Shown here one piece after another: positions 1 through 7,995 of a stretch of 64,000 nucleotides of DNA. The translations under genes were made by a program, and so were the position numbers. Location: assembly GCA_036274155.1 (NCBI GenBank), contig DASUGH010000103.1, positions 1 to 64,000 on the forward strand. Direction: 5' to 3'. The notes under the pieces were generated by a model. It made no database searches, was not told the origin of the DNA, and saw only the letters and a program-made list of their open reading frames with translations. Position 1 is the stretch's first letter. Each line of letters opens with the position of its first letter. The DNA comes from Gp6-AA40 sp036274155 (GTDB lineage: Bacteria; Acidobacteriota; Vicinamibacteria; Vicinamibacterales; UBA2999).

Positions 1-1049
1 TCGGCACGTTCGTGCGTCGGGACGACGATGGTTGTCCGCTGGGGCCTCCGGGGCCAGCGCACCCGTTGAATCTCGAACGTCGTACCCACCCCCGGCTCTC
101 TGACCACTTCCGCGTCCTCGCATCGTGCCGCGATCGATCGCCGTGCCGCGCGACGATGTGATTCGGTAAGCACGGCGGGCACGGCAAACCTGCGGTGGCA
201 GCACACTTCCGCCAGGTGTGTCACCGTTCCGCCGCGCTCGACGATCCGCAAGAACAGGTCGTAGATCTGCGCGTCGCCGTCGTCGCGGTACAGCCCGCCG
301 CAACGATCGATTGCCTGGCGTGAGACGACGGCCAGGCGGGTGGCATAGTCGTCGGCGATGGCAAGCTCGGGACTGAAGGCGCCCTTGAGATTGGGATCGC
401 TCCGCACCCCCGCGTCGCTGATGCGGTCGTCATCCGTGTAGAGCCAGTCGGGTTGTGCCGCGCGAGTCGCCGCGATGACGTGAACGAGCGCGTCGGGTGC
501 AAGCAGACAGTTCGAATCGAGGAGCACGACGTAGTCGCCGTCCCCGGGCGGCAGCCAGGTGCCATTGTCGCGCACGAGGTCTTCGTGCGCGATCAACTTC
601 ATGCGCGGATCGTCGGGCCAGGATGGCCATGGCGGCAGGTCATTCGGTGACTTTCGTGACGGCGTGGCGACGAGCCACAGCGTCCAGGCGTGGATGCGCT
701 GCGCACGAATCGAAGTCACGACGTCGATCGCGTGCCGTGGATCGCTTACGAGCGCCACGATGGTCAGCTTGCCGTCGAACGGGGGCACCGCCGGAGGCTT
801 CTGCGCCTGCAGCCAGCGCGCGTATGAGAGGTCCAGCTGCGCCTGGGCATCGTCGTCGGTACCGGGTCGAAACGACGCCGGCTGACGGCTGAGACCTTCG
901 TGCCAATGAAGAGCGAGCGCGCGCAGCCACCACCGCGGCGACAATGGCAGCCGCTCCTCGCGAAAGGCGATCCACGCCTTGCGGGCGGCGCCGCGTGCGA
1001 GCGTCAGCTGGCGGCGGAGCACGTGGTCACGATGCGGGGGCTCGAGCAC
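1..1049 (-). CDS. Glycosyltransferase family 2 protein, C-terminus cut by window edge
   Basis: The minus strand stays open from the window edge to about 1049. The reading gives a nucleotide-sugar glycosyltransferase of the long, two-domain GT2 type that builds surface polysaccharides. The stretch DYVVLLDSNCLLAPDAL is followed near residue 204 by YTDDD and then RSDPNLKGAFSPELA, as in GT2 proteins that read YTDEDK..SDP..KP.WSPDLL. A second GT2 domain seems to begin at the edge (TIVVPTHER). About 349 residues are visible. The start is uncertain: GTG at 1049 or 1022 are the in-frame choices, and no good ribosome binding site is seen. The frame is closed by a TGA that overlaps the end of the phosphatidyltransferase gene upstream, so the two are probably co-transcribed in envelope glycan or lipid synthesis. 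Confidence 0.8.
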   Translation of the reverse strand, partial: MLEPPHRDHVLRRQLTLARGAARKAWIAFREERLPLSPRWWLRALALHWHEGLSRQPASFRPGTDDDAQAQLDLSYARWLQAQKPPAVPPFDGKLTIVALVSDPRHAIDVVTSIRAQRIHAWTLWLVATPSRKSPNDLPPWPSWPDDPRMKLIAHEDLVRDNGTWLPPGDGDYVVLLDSNCLLAPDALVHVIAATRAAQPDWLYTDDDRISDAGVRSDPNLKGAFSPELAIADDYATRLAVVSRQAIDRCGGLYRDDGDAQIYDLFLRIVERGGTVTHLAEVCCHRRFAVPAVLTESHRRAARRSIAARCEDAEVVREPGVGTTFEIQRVRWPRRPQRTTIVVPTHERA

Positions 1050-1142
1050 GGGCTGGCATCTGAATGCACAAGGTTCAATGCATTCTGCATGGGGAATCGA
1101 CCAGCGTGTTTCAGCCTGCGAGCGTCGGACGTCGGCCTGACA

Positions 1143-1919
1143 TCAGAACCCGAGCAGAGCCCATATGCCGAGACCGGATGCCGTCGGATCGTTCAGCCAG
1201 TCCGGCGGCGTCAGCCAGACGAACGCGAGAATTGCCACCACCCACAGGTCGTACTGCACGGTTCCGCGCTCGTCGCGCCAGAAGAAGGCGCGCCACAGCA
1301 CCGACGACAGCGGGTTGGACCCGACCGGCATCGGCTTGGCGTTGAGCACGAGGTACGTGTAGTAGATGCGGTCGGCGACGGTCACGATCGACAGCACCAG
1401 GATCACCCACAGCACCGCAGCCATGCGATTGGTGAGCGCGCCGATCATGAACAGCACGATGCGCTCCGGCCGCTGCATGAACCCGACCTCGCGCATGTGC
1501 TCGATGAGCGACTCGGCGCGCGCCCGCGCGTAGCTCGTCATGATGGAGAACATCATCGCCAGCGAGGCCACCATGACGTAGCCGGTGCGGCCCAGGTGGG
1601 CGTAGAGATAGATCAGTCCCAGGAACAGGCTGATGTCCGAGAAGCGATCGAGCGTGGAGTCCCAGAAGGCGCCGAAGCGCGAGACGGTGTTGGTGATCAG
1701 CGCGACCTTGCCGTCGATGAAATCGAAGATGTTGCCGACGAGCATGATCAGGAAGGCGAGCCCGAAGGCGTCGACCCCGAGCGCGCACGCGGCGATGACG
1801 TTGATCAGCACGCCGATGAGCGTGAGCACGTTGGGGTGAATCTGCAGCGCGACGCTGGCGGCGATGATCGCCCGCAGCGGGAACATGCAGACGGTTCCTA
1901 TGAACCGGGTAAAGGTCAT
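1143..1919 (-). CDS. CDP-alcohol phosphatidyltransferase (PIP-synthase-like)
   Basis: An integral membrane enzyme of 258 residues with about six hydrophobic segments. The family transfers a phosphatidyl group from a CDP-lipid to an alcohol such as glycerol-phosphate or inositol-phosphate. The signature spans residues 66-91: D66, D69-G70, A73, G83, D87 and D91. The segment SRFGAFWDSTLDR resembles actinobacterial phosphatidylinositol-phosphate synthases, so inositol-phosphate is a possible acceptor. The Arg that normally follows the Ala (DGxxAR) is Leu74 here, which is odd. The ATG lies 5 nt after a minus-strand TATAAC box, suggesting a leaderless message. The gene is divergent from uvrC and precedes the GT2 gene. 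Family is sure, substrate is not. Confidence 0.85.
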   Translation of the reverse strand: MTFTRFIGTVCMFPLRAIIAASVALQIHPNVLTLIGVLINVIAACALGVDAFGLAFLIMLVGNIFDFIDGKVALITNTVSRFGAFWDSTLDRFSDISLFLGLIYLYAHLGRTGYVMVASLAMMFSIMTSYARARAESLIEHMREVGFMQRPERIVLFMIGALTNRMAAVLWVILVLSIVTVADRIYYTYLVLNAKPMPVGSNPLSSVLWRAFFWRDERGTVQYDLWVVAILAFVWLTPPDWLNDPTASGLGIWALLGF

Positions 1920-1924
1920 CGGCA

Positions 1925-1932
1925 GTTATAAT
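1925..1932. promoter_or_regulatory. Overlapping divergent -10 boxes
   Basis: In the 51-bp gap between the phosphatidyltransferase and uvrC, the AT-rich palindrome around TTATAAT gives TATAAT on the plus strand (1927-1932) and TATAAC on the minus strand (1930-1925). The minus box is 5 nt from the phosphatidyltransferase ATG; the plus box is 38 nt from the uvrC ATG. No good -35 is visible at 17 bp. A shared -10 would make the two promoters mutually exclusive (inference). Confidence 0.5.
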
Positions 1933-1970
1933 TGAGGGTTCTCGACGGGGAAATCTCGCCATAGTAGCCC

Positions 1971-3872
1971 ATGCCCATCCACGACCTCAAGGAACAGATC
2001 GCGAGGCTGCCGGAGCAGCCGGGGGTCTACGTGTGGCGGAATGCCGCCGGCGACGCCCTCTACGTGGGCAAGGCGCGATCGCTGCGCGACCGCGTGCGCA
2101 GCTATCTCGGCGCGGCCGGGTTGAGCCCGCGTCACGACGCGCTCCTCGACGACATCGCGTCGCTCGAAATCATCGTCACTGATTCGGTGATGGAGGCGCT
2201 GGCGCTCGAGAACAACCTGATCAAGCAGCGCACGCCCAAGTACAACATCCTGTTGCGGGATGACAAGAACTATCCCTACCTCCGGCTGACGACGTCGGAG
2301 GCGTTTCCACGCGTGCTCGTGGCGAGGAGCGTGGAAAAGGACGGCGACTTCTACGCCGGCCCGTTTCTTCCCGCCAAGCTCGCACGCCGATCGATGGCGC
2401 TCTCGCATCGTCTGTTCGGGATTCGATCGTGCAACGAGGTCATCAACGGACGCCGCGGACGTCCGTGCCTCGAGTACGACATCAAACGCTGTATCGCGCC
2501 CTGCGTGGCCGACATCTGCAGCGAGGCGCAGTACGCCGTGGCGGTGACGAATACGCGGCTGCTGCTCGAGGGGAGGACCGACGAGCTGGTCGACATGCTG
2601 CGGGCGCGGATGGAGGCGGCCGCTGAAGGGGAACGCTTCGAGGAGGCGGCGCAGATGCGCGATGCGATGCGTACCCTGCAGACGCTGCGCGATCGACAGC
2701 AGAAGGTGGCCACCGCCAGCCTCGGCGACCGCGACGTGATCGGACTCAAGGTGGGTCCAAGCGGTGCCGCCATCCAGCTGTTCGTCATGCGCGGCGGCAG
2801 GGTGGTGGAGCGCGTCGAGCTCGTCACCGAGCCGACCGCCCTTCCCGGCACCGAGGCCGAGGTGCTGCAGGCCGCGATCTTCCAGCTGTACGACCAGCGG
2901 ACACCATCCGCAGAAGTCCATCTGCCCACCGCGATCGAGGACGCCGACCTGACGGAGGAATGGCTGTCCGGGCGCGCCGGCCGCCGTGTGCGTCTGCTGG
3001 TGCCACAGCGCGGCGACAAGCGTGCCCTCGTGGAGCTGGCGACGCGCAACGCGGAGCTCTCCTACCGCACTCGGTTCAACGAGAACACGGCAGCGCATTT
3101 CGAAGCGCTCGAAACGCTGCGCACCGTCATCGGCCTGCAGGGGCTGCCACGGCGCATCGAATGCTTCGACATCTCGACGATTCAGGGCAGCGAGACCGTT
3201 GCATCGATGGTGGTGTGCGAAGACGGCAGGATGAAAAGGGGAGAGTATCGGAAGTTCCGGATCCGGGGCTCGGGGCTCGGGGTCCGGGGCTCGACGCAGG
3301 CATTTGTCACCGGCGCTCCGTCAACTCCCCGGCCTCGAGTCCCGAGCCCCGAGCCCCGAGCCCCGGCCAGCGACGACTTCGCTGCCATGCGCGAGGTGGT
3401 GCTCCGCCGCTACCGCAAGGTGCTCGAAGAGGGCGGCCCGTTTCCCGACCTGATCCTCATTGACGGCGGCAGGGGGCAGTTGTCGGCCGCCTACGAGGCG
3501 CTCGAACAGGTCGGGCTCGGAAACCTCGTGGCCATCGGCATCGCCAAGAAGGAGGAAGTGCTGTTCACACACGATCGGCCTGAGCCGATCGTGCTGCCGG
3601 AAAACGACGCGGGCCTGCTGCTCCTGCAGAGAATCCGCGACGAGGCGCACCGCTTTGCGGTGACGTTTCACCGGCGGGCGCGCTCGCTGCGCGATCTCAG
3701 GTCGGAGCTGGACGAAGTACCCGGTATCGGTCCGCGTCGCCGGCGGGCGCTGCTTACCAGGTTCGGCAGCCTGGCCGGCGTCCGCCGCGCCACCCGCGAA
3801 GAGCTCGAGGCGGTCGTCGGCGCCAAGGCAGCGGGCGCAGTCATCGATTACTTTGCGCAATCGGGAAGATGA
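1971..3872 (+). CDS. uvrC: Excinuclease ABC subunit C
   Basis: Nucleotide excision repair nuclease that makes both incisions around UvrB-bound lesions. The 633-residue protein has an N-terminal GIY-YIG domain (GVYVWRNAAGDALYVGKA, about residues 17-35), a UVR helical hairpin for UvrB near residues 205-245, the RNase-H-like nuclease half (FDISTIQGSETVASM, LILIDGGRGQLSAA, DEAHRFAVTFHR), and C-terminal helix-hairpin-helix motifs (VPGIGPRRRRALL). It is longer than the usual roughly 600 because residues 432-466 are a Gly/Ser/Pro/Arg-rich in-frame insert encoded by an inverted repeat. The insert sits between KFRI and DDFAAM, where other UvrC proteins have a short loop. Without it the length is 598. 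ATG start; 5' region holds a TATAAT box. Confidence 0.97.
   Translation: MPIHDLKEQIARLPEQPGVYVWRNAAGDALYVGKARSLRDRVRSYLGAAGLSPRHDALLDDIASLEIIVTDSVMEALALENNLIKQRTPKYNILLRDDKNYPYLRLTTSEAFPRVLVARSVEKDGDFYAGPFLPAKLARRSMALSHRLFGIRSCNEVINGRRGRPCLEYDIKRCIAPCVADICSEAQYAVAVTNTRLLLEGRTDELVDMLRARMEAAAEGERFEEAAQMRDAMRTLQTLRDRQQKVATASLGDRDVIGLKVGPSGAAIQLFVMRGGRVVERVELVTEPTALPGTEAEVLQAAIFQLYDQRTPSAEVHLPTAIEDADLTEEWLSGRAGRRVRLLVPQRGDKRALVELATRNAELSYRTRFNENTAAHFEALETLRTVIGLQGLPRRIECFDISTIQGSETVASMVVCEDGRMKRGEYRKFRIRGSGLGVRGSTQAFVTGAPSTPRPRVPSPEPRAPASDDFAAMREVVLRRYRKVLEEGGPFPDLILIDGGRGQLSAAYEALEQVGLGNLVAIGIAKKEEVLFTHDRPEPIVLPENDAGLLLLQRIRDEAHRFAVTFHRRARSLRDLRSELDEVPGIGPRRRRALLTRFGSLAGVRRATREELEAVVGAKAAGAVIDYFAQSGR
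3257..3368. repeat. Inverted heptamer array inside uvrC
   Basis: The left arm (3257-3293) repeats GGCTCGG-type 7-nt words. The right arm (3330-3368) repeats the complement, CGAGCCC. They flank a 36-nt loop. The repeat is translated in frame as a 35-residue low-complexity insert in UvrC. It is the only array of this kind in the window that lies within an essential-looking gene. Confidence 0.9.
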
Positions 3873-3904
3873 GGAGGCGGCGGCCTGTGGTACGCTGACC
3901 GTTC

Positions 3905-4534
3905 TTGCCGCTCGCCGTTGATCAAGTCATCTTCTACTTCCTCGTGTTGATCGTGTCGCTCAGCGTGCACGAAGCGGCGCACGCCTGGTCGGCGGATCTG
4001 CTTGGCGACCCCACCGCCTCTCGGCTCGGCCGCGTCACGCTGAACCCGATGGCCCACATCGACCCGATCGGAACCGTCCTGTTCCCGCTGATAGCGATCA
4101 CGACCGGCGCTCCGGTCATCGGGTGGGCAAAGCCGGTGCCCGTAGGCGTGCGGTATCTTGGTCCGCAGTGGCGGCAGAAGTTCATGCTCATCGCCGCGGC
4201 CGGACCGATCAGCAATCTGGTGCTGGCGCTCCTGGTGTCGGCACTATTGCACCTGGGAGCGGCACGCACCGGCACCGCGCTCGATCTGACATCCTCCAGT
4301 CTGCTGTACAAGGCGTTGACGCTCAACGTGACTCTCGCGGTCTTCAACATGATTCCAGTTCCGCCGCTCGACGGCGGAAACGTGCTGGCGGGGCTTGTCT
4401 CCGGCAAGGCGGCGAACGTTCTCGACCGCGTGCGTCCCTATGGTTTCATCGTTCTCTACGCCCTGCTCCTGACCGGCGTCGTCTCGACGGTCCTAGGGCT
4501 CTTCGCCGCCCCAATCGTCTCGTGGCTCGACTGA
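3905..4534 (+). CDS. Site-2-type (M50) intramembrane metalloprotease
   Basis: A 209-residue polytopic membrane protein. Zinc-site residues are visible as SVHEAAHAW (HExxH, about residues 21-26) in the first transmembrane segment and as NMIPVPPLDGGNVL, the conserved N-P..DG segment, near residue 150. This is the short, PDZ-free type of M50 peptidase common in bacteria and often called a Zn-dependent protease; physiological substrates are unknown. The only in-frame upstream start is TTG 3905, preceded 8 nt away by an extended -10-like TGGTACGCT (box 3891-3896), so a leaderless TTG start is possible. trpS follows 10 bp downstream. Confidence 0.9.
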   Translation: MPLAVDQVIFYFLVLIVSLSVHEAAHAWSADLLGDPTASRLGRVTLNPMAHIDPIGTVLFPLIAITTGAPVIGWAKPVPVGVRYLGPQWRQKFMLIAAAGPISNLVLALLVSALLHLGAARTGTALDLTSSSLLYKALTLNVTLAVFNMIPVPPLDGGNVLAGLVSGKAANVLDRVRPYGFIVLYALLLTGVVSTVLGLFAAPIVSWLD

Positions 4535-4544
4535 GTGTCTGCGT

Positions 4545-5546
4545 GTGAATACATCGTCGAAAGCACGGGTCGTGTCGGGGATGCGGCCCACTGGCAAGCT
4601 TCACCTCGGCCACCTCGTCGGTGCCTTGAGGAACTGGTCCGAGCTCCAGGATCGCTACGACTGCTTTTATTTCGTCGCCGACTGGCACGCCCTGACGAGC
4701 GAGTACGCGAACACCGGCCCGCTGACCGGATATGCCCTCGACAACGTGGCCGACTGGATTGCGGCTGGCGTCGATCCCGAGCGCAGCACGCTCTTCGTAC
4801 AGTCGCTGGTGCCGGAGCACGCAGAGCTGTATCTGCTCCTGTCGATGGTCATCCCGATTCCGTGGCTCGAGCGCGTTCCGACGTACAAGGAACAGCAGGA
4901 GCAGCTCACCGACCGGGATTTGTCGACGCTCGGATTCCTCGGCTATCCGCTGCTGCAGACCGCCGACGTCGCCATGTACGACGGACGCTTCGTGCCGGTC
5001 GGCGAAGACCAGGTCCCGCACCTCGAGCTGTCGCGCGAGGCCATCCGCCGCTTCCACCAGTTCTACGGCGAGGTGCTGGTCGAGCCGCAGCCACTGCTGA
5101 CGCGGACGCCGAGGCTGCCCGGCCTCGACAACCGCAAGATGAGCAAGAGCTACGGCAACACGATCGACCTGAGCGACGACGAGCAGGCGGTCGTGAAGAA
5201 GGTGCGCCAGATGTACACCGATCCGAAGCGGATTCGCGCCGACATCCCGGGCACCGTCGAAGGGAATCCGGTCTTCATGTACCATGACGCGTTCAATCCC
5301 GACACCGCCGAGGTCGAGGATCTCAAGAGCCGCTACCGGGCTGGCGCCGTCGGTGACGTCGAAGTGAAGAACAAGCTCGCGAAGGCGCTGAATGCCACGC
5401 TGGCGCCGATGCGCGAGCGCCGCCGGGAGCTGATGGCGCGGCCCGATCGCCTTCGCGAGATCGTCGTCGAGGGATCGCGCCGGGCCCGTGTCGTCGCTCA
5501 GGCGACGATGGCGCGCGTCAGAGAAGCGGTGAAGTTGAAATATTGA
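4545..5546 (+). CDS. trpS: Tryptophanyl-tRNA synthetase
   Basis: Class I aminoacyl-tRNA synthetase that charges tRNA-Trp. Length 333 is normal for bacterial TrpS. The HIGH-type motif reads PTGKLHLGHL (HLGH at residues 20-23) and the KMSKS loop is exact at residues 198-202 (NRKMSKSYGN). The start is GTG 4545, 10 bp after the M50 protease stop. The downstream gap to scpA is filled by a heptamer hairpin repeat, which may act as a processing or termination structure. Confidence 0.98.
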   Translation: MNTSSKARVVSGMRPTGKLHLGHLVGALRNWSELQDRYDCFYFVADWHALTSEYANTGPLTGYALDNVADWIAAGVDPERSTLFVQSLVPEHAELYLLLSMVIPIPWLERVPTYKEQQEQLTDRDLSTLGFLGYPLLQTADVAMYDGRFVPVGEDQVPHLELSREAIRRFHQFYGEVLVEPQPLLTRTPRLPGLDNRKMSKSYGNTIDLSDDEQAVVKKVRQMYTDPKRIRADIPGTVEGNPVFMYHDAFNPDTAEVEDLKSRYRAGAVGDVEVKNKLAKALNATLAPMRERRRELMARPDRLREIVVEGSRRARVVAQATMARVREAVKLKY

Positions 5547-5548
5547 TC

Positions 5549-5640
5549 GGCTTTAGGCTCTAGGCTTTCGGCTTTCGGCCGCTGGCTTGAGCTTCAGGCC
5601 CAGATTCCCAAAGCCCAAAGCCGAAGGCCCAAAGCCCGCC
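5549..5640. repeat. Inverted heptamer array (GGCTTTC type)
   Basis: It starts 3 nt after the trpS stop. Left arm 5549-5580 is four 7-nt words (GGCTTTA, GGCTCTA, GGCTTTC, GGCTTTC). Right arm 5607-5640 carries the complement (CAAAGCC words, one GAAGGCC). The loop is about 26 nt. It fills the whole trpS-scpA gap up to the scpA start region. Confidence 0.85.
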
Positions 5641-5649
5641 AGAATCACA

Positions 5650-6447
5650 TTGGCTGAAGATCCCGATTTCGAATCGTCGCCCGATGCCTATCGGGTCAAG
5701 CTCGCCGCGTTCGAGGGACCGCTCGACCTGCTGCTGCACCTCATTCGCAAGAACGAGGTGAACATCTACGACATCCCGATCGCGCTCATCACCGAGCAGT
5801 ACCTCGAGTACATCGAGATCATGCAGGAGCTCAACCTGGACGTGGCGGGCGAGTTCCTGGTGATGGCGGCGACGCTGATTCACGTCAAGTCGAGGATGCT
5901 CCTGCCGCGTCCCGACCCGTCGCAGGACGATCTGGGCGAGGAGGAAGACCCGCGTCAGCTCCTGGTGCGGCGGCTGCTGGAGCACCAGAAGTTCAAGGCG
6001 GCGGCCGAACTGCTGCACGAGCGCGAGGCGTGGCGCAGCGCCCAGTACACGCGGCCCGACTCGCGGGTCGCCGAGGCGGCTGGCGACGAGTACGAGCCCG
6101 AGCTCGAAGTGGATCTCTTCAGCCTGCTGGCGGCGTTCAAGGGCGTCCTCGCGCGAGCCGCGCGGCGGCCGCAGATGGTGCTGCCGCCCGAGCAGATCTC
6201 GATCGAGGATCGGATGCACCAGCTGCTCGGCAGATTGTCGGAGACCGACGCGTGCGGGTTCGAGGATCTGTTTGGAGACGGCGACGGCTCGCGCGCGTTC
6301 ATGATCGTGACGTTCCTGGCGCTGCTCGAGATGATCCGGCTCAAGCTGATTCGCGTCTTCCAATCAGGAGGCGTCGGTCCGATTCGCGTCTACAAGAGAG
6401 CCAGGCCGGCGGACGCGCCGCACCCGCTGGGTGATCCCGCGGGCTGA
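5650..6447 (+). CDS. scpA: Segregation and condensation protein A
   Basis: Kleisin subunit that bridges the SMC heads and binds ScpB in the bacterial condensin. The N-terminal segment YRVKLAAFEGPLDLLLHLIRKNEVNIYDIPIA is the ScpA signature. The C-terminal winged-helix end (FLALLEMIRLKLIRVFQ) is also present. I choose TTG 5650 (265 residues). An in-frame upstream TTG at 5587 would add 21 residues that are only a translation of the adjacent repeat array. scpB follows 99 bp downstream. Confidence 0.95.
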   Translation: MAEDPDFESSPDAYRVKLAAFEGPLDLLLHLIRKNEVNIYDIPIALITEQYLEYIEIMQELNLDVAGEFLVMAATLIHVKSRMLLPRPDPSQDDLGEEEDPRQLLVRRLLEHQKFKAAAELLHEREAWRSAQYTRPDSRVAEAAGDEYEPELEVDLFSLLAAFKGVLARAARRPQMVLPPEQISIEDRMHQLLGRLSETDACGFEDLFGDGDGSRAFMIVTFLALLEMIRLKLIRVFQSGGVGPIRVYKRARPADAPHPLGDPAG

Positions 6448-6461
6448 ACCCGAACGCGTTT

Positions 6462-6486
6462 CGCAGAACCGAGCTTTTGCTCGGTT
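6462..6486. repeat. Palindromic repeat R2, copy 1
   Basis: CGCAG followed by AACCGAGC-TTTT-GCTCGGTT, a perfect 8-bp stem with a 4-nt loop, in the scpA-scpB gap. Related copies lie at 26939-26963 (opposite orientation) and 48936-48960. No T-run follows, so it is not a standard terminator. Confidence 0.75.
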
Positions 6487-6546
6487 AGACACGTGCCAGA
6501 CCGCGAATCGCGAACCCTGTTGTGGGACAATGCTGGACACAGATAG

Positions 6547-7242
6547 ATGGCTGACGAGCTCACGATCGATTCCGAAATCACCGAGGCGACTGCCGATCCC
6601 GCCGCGCCCGAGGCGGCGGCGCCTTCTCCGTCCGCCGAGCTCAAAGCGATCGTCGAGGCGCTGATTTTCGCGTCGCCCGAACCGCTCGCGCCGAAAACGC
6701 TGTTCAGGCTGCTCAGGGACGAGCCGAAGGAAGACGTGCGCGCGGCGATCACTGCGCTCGCTGCTGACTACGCCGATCGCCCGGGACTTCAGCTGGTGGA
6801 GATCGCCGGCGGCTATCAAATCGTGACTCGCCCCGAGCTGCACGAGTGGGTTCGGCGGCTGTTCCACGAGCGCTCCACGCAGAAGCTCACGGCCCAGGGA
6901 CTCGAGACGCTCGCGGTCATCGCCTACAAGCAGCCGGTCACGGCGCTCGAGATCACGGAGATTCGCGGCGTGAACACGTCGGGCGTGCTGGCGACGCTGC
7001 TCGAGCGTCACCTCATCAAGATCGTCGGCCGCAAGAACGTCGTCGGCAGGCCGTTCCTCTACGCAACGACGAAGGAGTTCCTGGTTCGCTTCGGATTGAA
7101 GGACCTCAACGACCTGCCGCGCATCGAGGACATGGCGGAAGCACTCGGCTTCGATCCGCCGGCCGGCCTCGTCGAGCAGACGCCTCGAGAGGATGTGCTC
7201 CCGCTGGAGGAAGGGGAACAGGACCTCGCGCTCGACGAGTAG
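6547..7242 (+). CDS. scpB: Segregation and condensation protein B
   Basis: Winged-helix partner of ScpA in the SMC-ScpAB complex. The 231-residue protein has the two ScpB winged-helix domains, with LKAIVEALIFASPEPL near residue 32 and the diagnostic LTAQGLETLAVIAYKQPVT near residue 112, then RGVNTSGVLATLLERHLIKIVGRKNVVGRPFLY. An Ala/Pro/Glu-rich N-terminal tail of about 30 residues is extra. Its stop codon abuts the stop of the convergent pseudouridine synthase with no gap. Confidence 0.97.
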   Translation: MADELTIDSEITEATADPAAPEAAAPSPSAELKAIVEALIFASPEPLAPKTLFRLLRDEPKEDVRAAITALAADYADRPGLQLVEIAGGYQIVTRPELHEWVRRLFHERSTQKLTAQGLETLAVIAYKQPVTALEITEIRGVNTSGVLATLLERHLIKIVGRKNVVGRPFLYATTKEFLVRFGLKDLNDLPRIEDMAEALGFDPPAGLVEQTPREDVLPLEEGEQDLALDE

Positions 7243-7980
7243 TCAGTCCGGATTCGTACCCGCCGCCCGTCTCAGCCGGCGCAGCTCGTCGGCGGACAAC
7301 TCTCGCCACTGGCCGGCCTTCAGAGAGCGATCGGAAACCGGACCAAACCGCGTGCGCTTCAGCGAGCGCACCGGGTGGCCAACCGCTTCGAGCATCCGCC
7401 GCACCTGGCGATTGCGCCCTTCCTTGATCGTCATCCGCACCACGCCCTCGGACTCGCTTCGCCTGGCGTTCAGCAGCATGACCACGGCCGGCCTGGTGCG
7501 ATGGCCATCGAGGGGGATTCCGTTGCGCAGCCGTTGGAGGGCGTCGTCGTCGGGCATGCCGGCCACGCGCGCTTCATAGGTGCGCTCGACGCCGTGGCGC
7601 GGGTGGGTGAGCCGGGCCGCGAGATCCCCGTCGTTGGTGAGCAGCAGCAGCCCTTCCGAGTCGTAGTCGAGGCGGCCGACCGGGTAGACGTATTCGCGGA
7701 TGCCGGCAAGGAGATCGACCACCGTCCGCCGCCGCTGAGGATCCGATCGCGTGGTGACGTACCCGGCTGGCTTGTAGAGGAGGATGTAGCGGCGCCGCTC
7801 GGCTGATTTCACGCGACGCCCGTCGACGCGGATGTCGTCCGCCTCCGGGTCGGCCTTCGTGCCCATCTCCGACACCGTGCGGCCGTTGATCGTCACGCGG
7901 CCTTCGGCGATGAGCCGTTCGGCCGCACGGCGCGACGCGACGCCGGCTTGCGACAGGATCTTCTGGAGGCGAAGGGACAT
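7243..7980 (-). CDS. RsuA/RluB-family pseudouridine synthase
   Basis: Converts a specific rRNA uridine to pseudouridine. The 245-residue protein has an N-terminal S4 RNA-binding domain (LRLQKILSQAGVASRRAAERLI) and the catalytic core with VGRLDYDSEGLLLLTNDG, in which D105 is the expected nucleophile. The family includes RluB (23S), RluE and RsuA (16S); the C-terminal GRNRQVRRMLEAVGHPV fits RluB-type enzymes, but the target base cannot be fixed from sequence. The ATG lies 15 bp downstream of the hydrolase stop on the same strand, so co-transcription is likely. Confidence 0.93.
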   Translation of the reverse strand: MSLRLQKILSQAGVASRRAAERLIAEGRVTINGRTVSEMGTKADPEADDIRVDGRRVKSAERRRYILLYKPAGYVTTRSDPQRRRTVVDLLAGIREYVYPVGRLDYDSEGLLLLTNDGDLAARLTHPRHGVERTYEARVAGMPDDDALQRLRNGIPLDGHRTRPAVVMLLNARRSESEGVVRMTIKEGRNRQVRRMLEAVGHPVRSLKRTRFGPVSDRSLKAGQWRELSADELRRLRRAAGTNPD

Positions 7981-7995
7981 GCGAGAGTGAATTCG

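Noticed and set aside
6467..6486. Intrinsic terminator after scpA
   Set aside because: The stem has T only in the loop and no downstream T-run, and scpB continues in the same direction; better explained as an R2 repeat.
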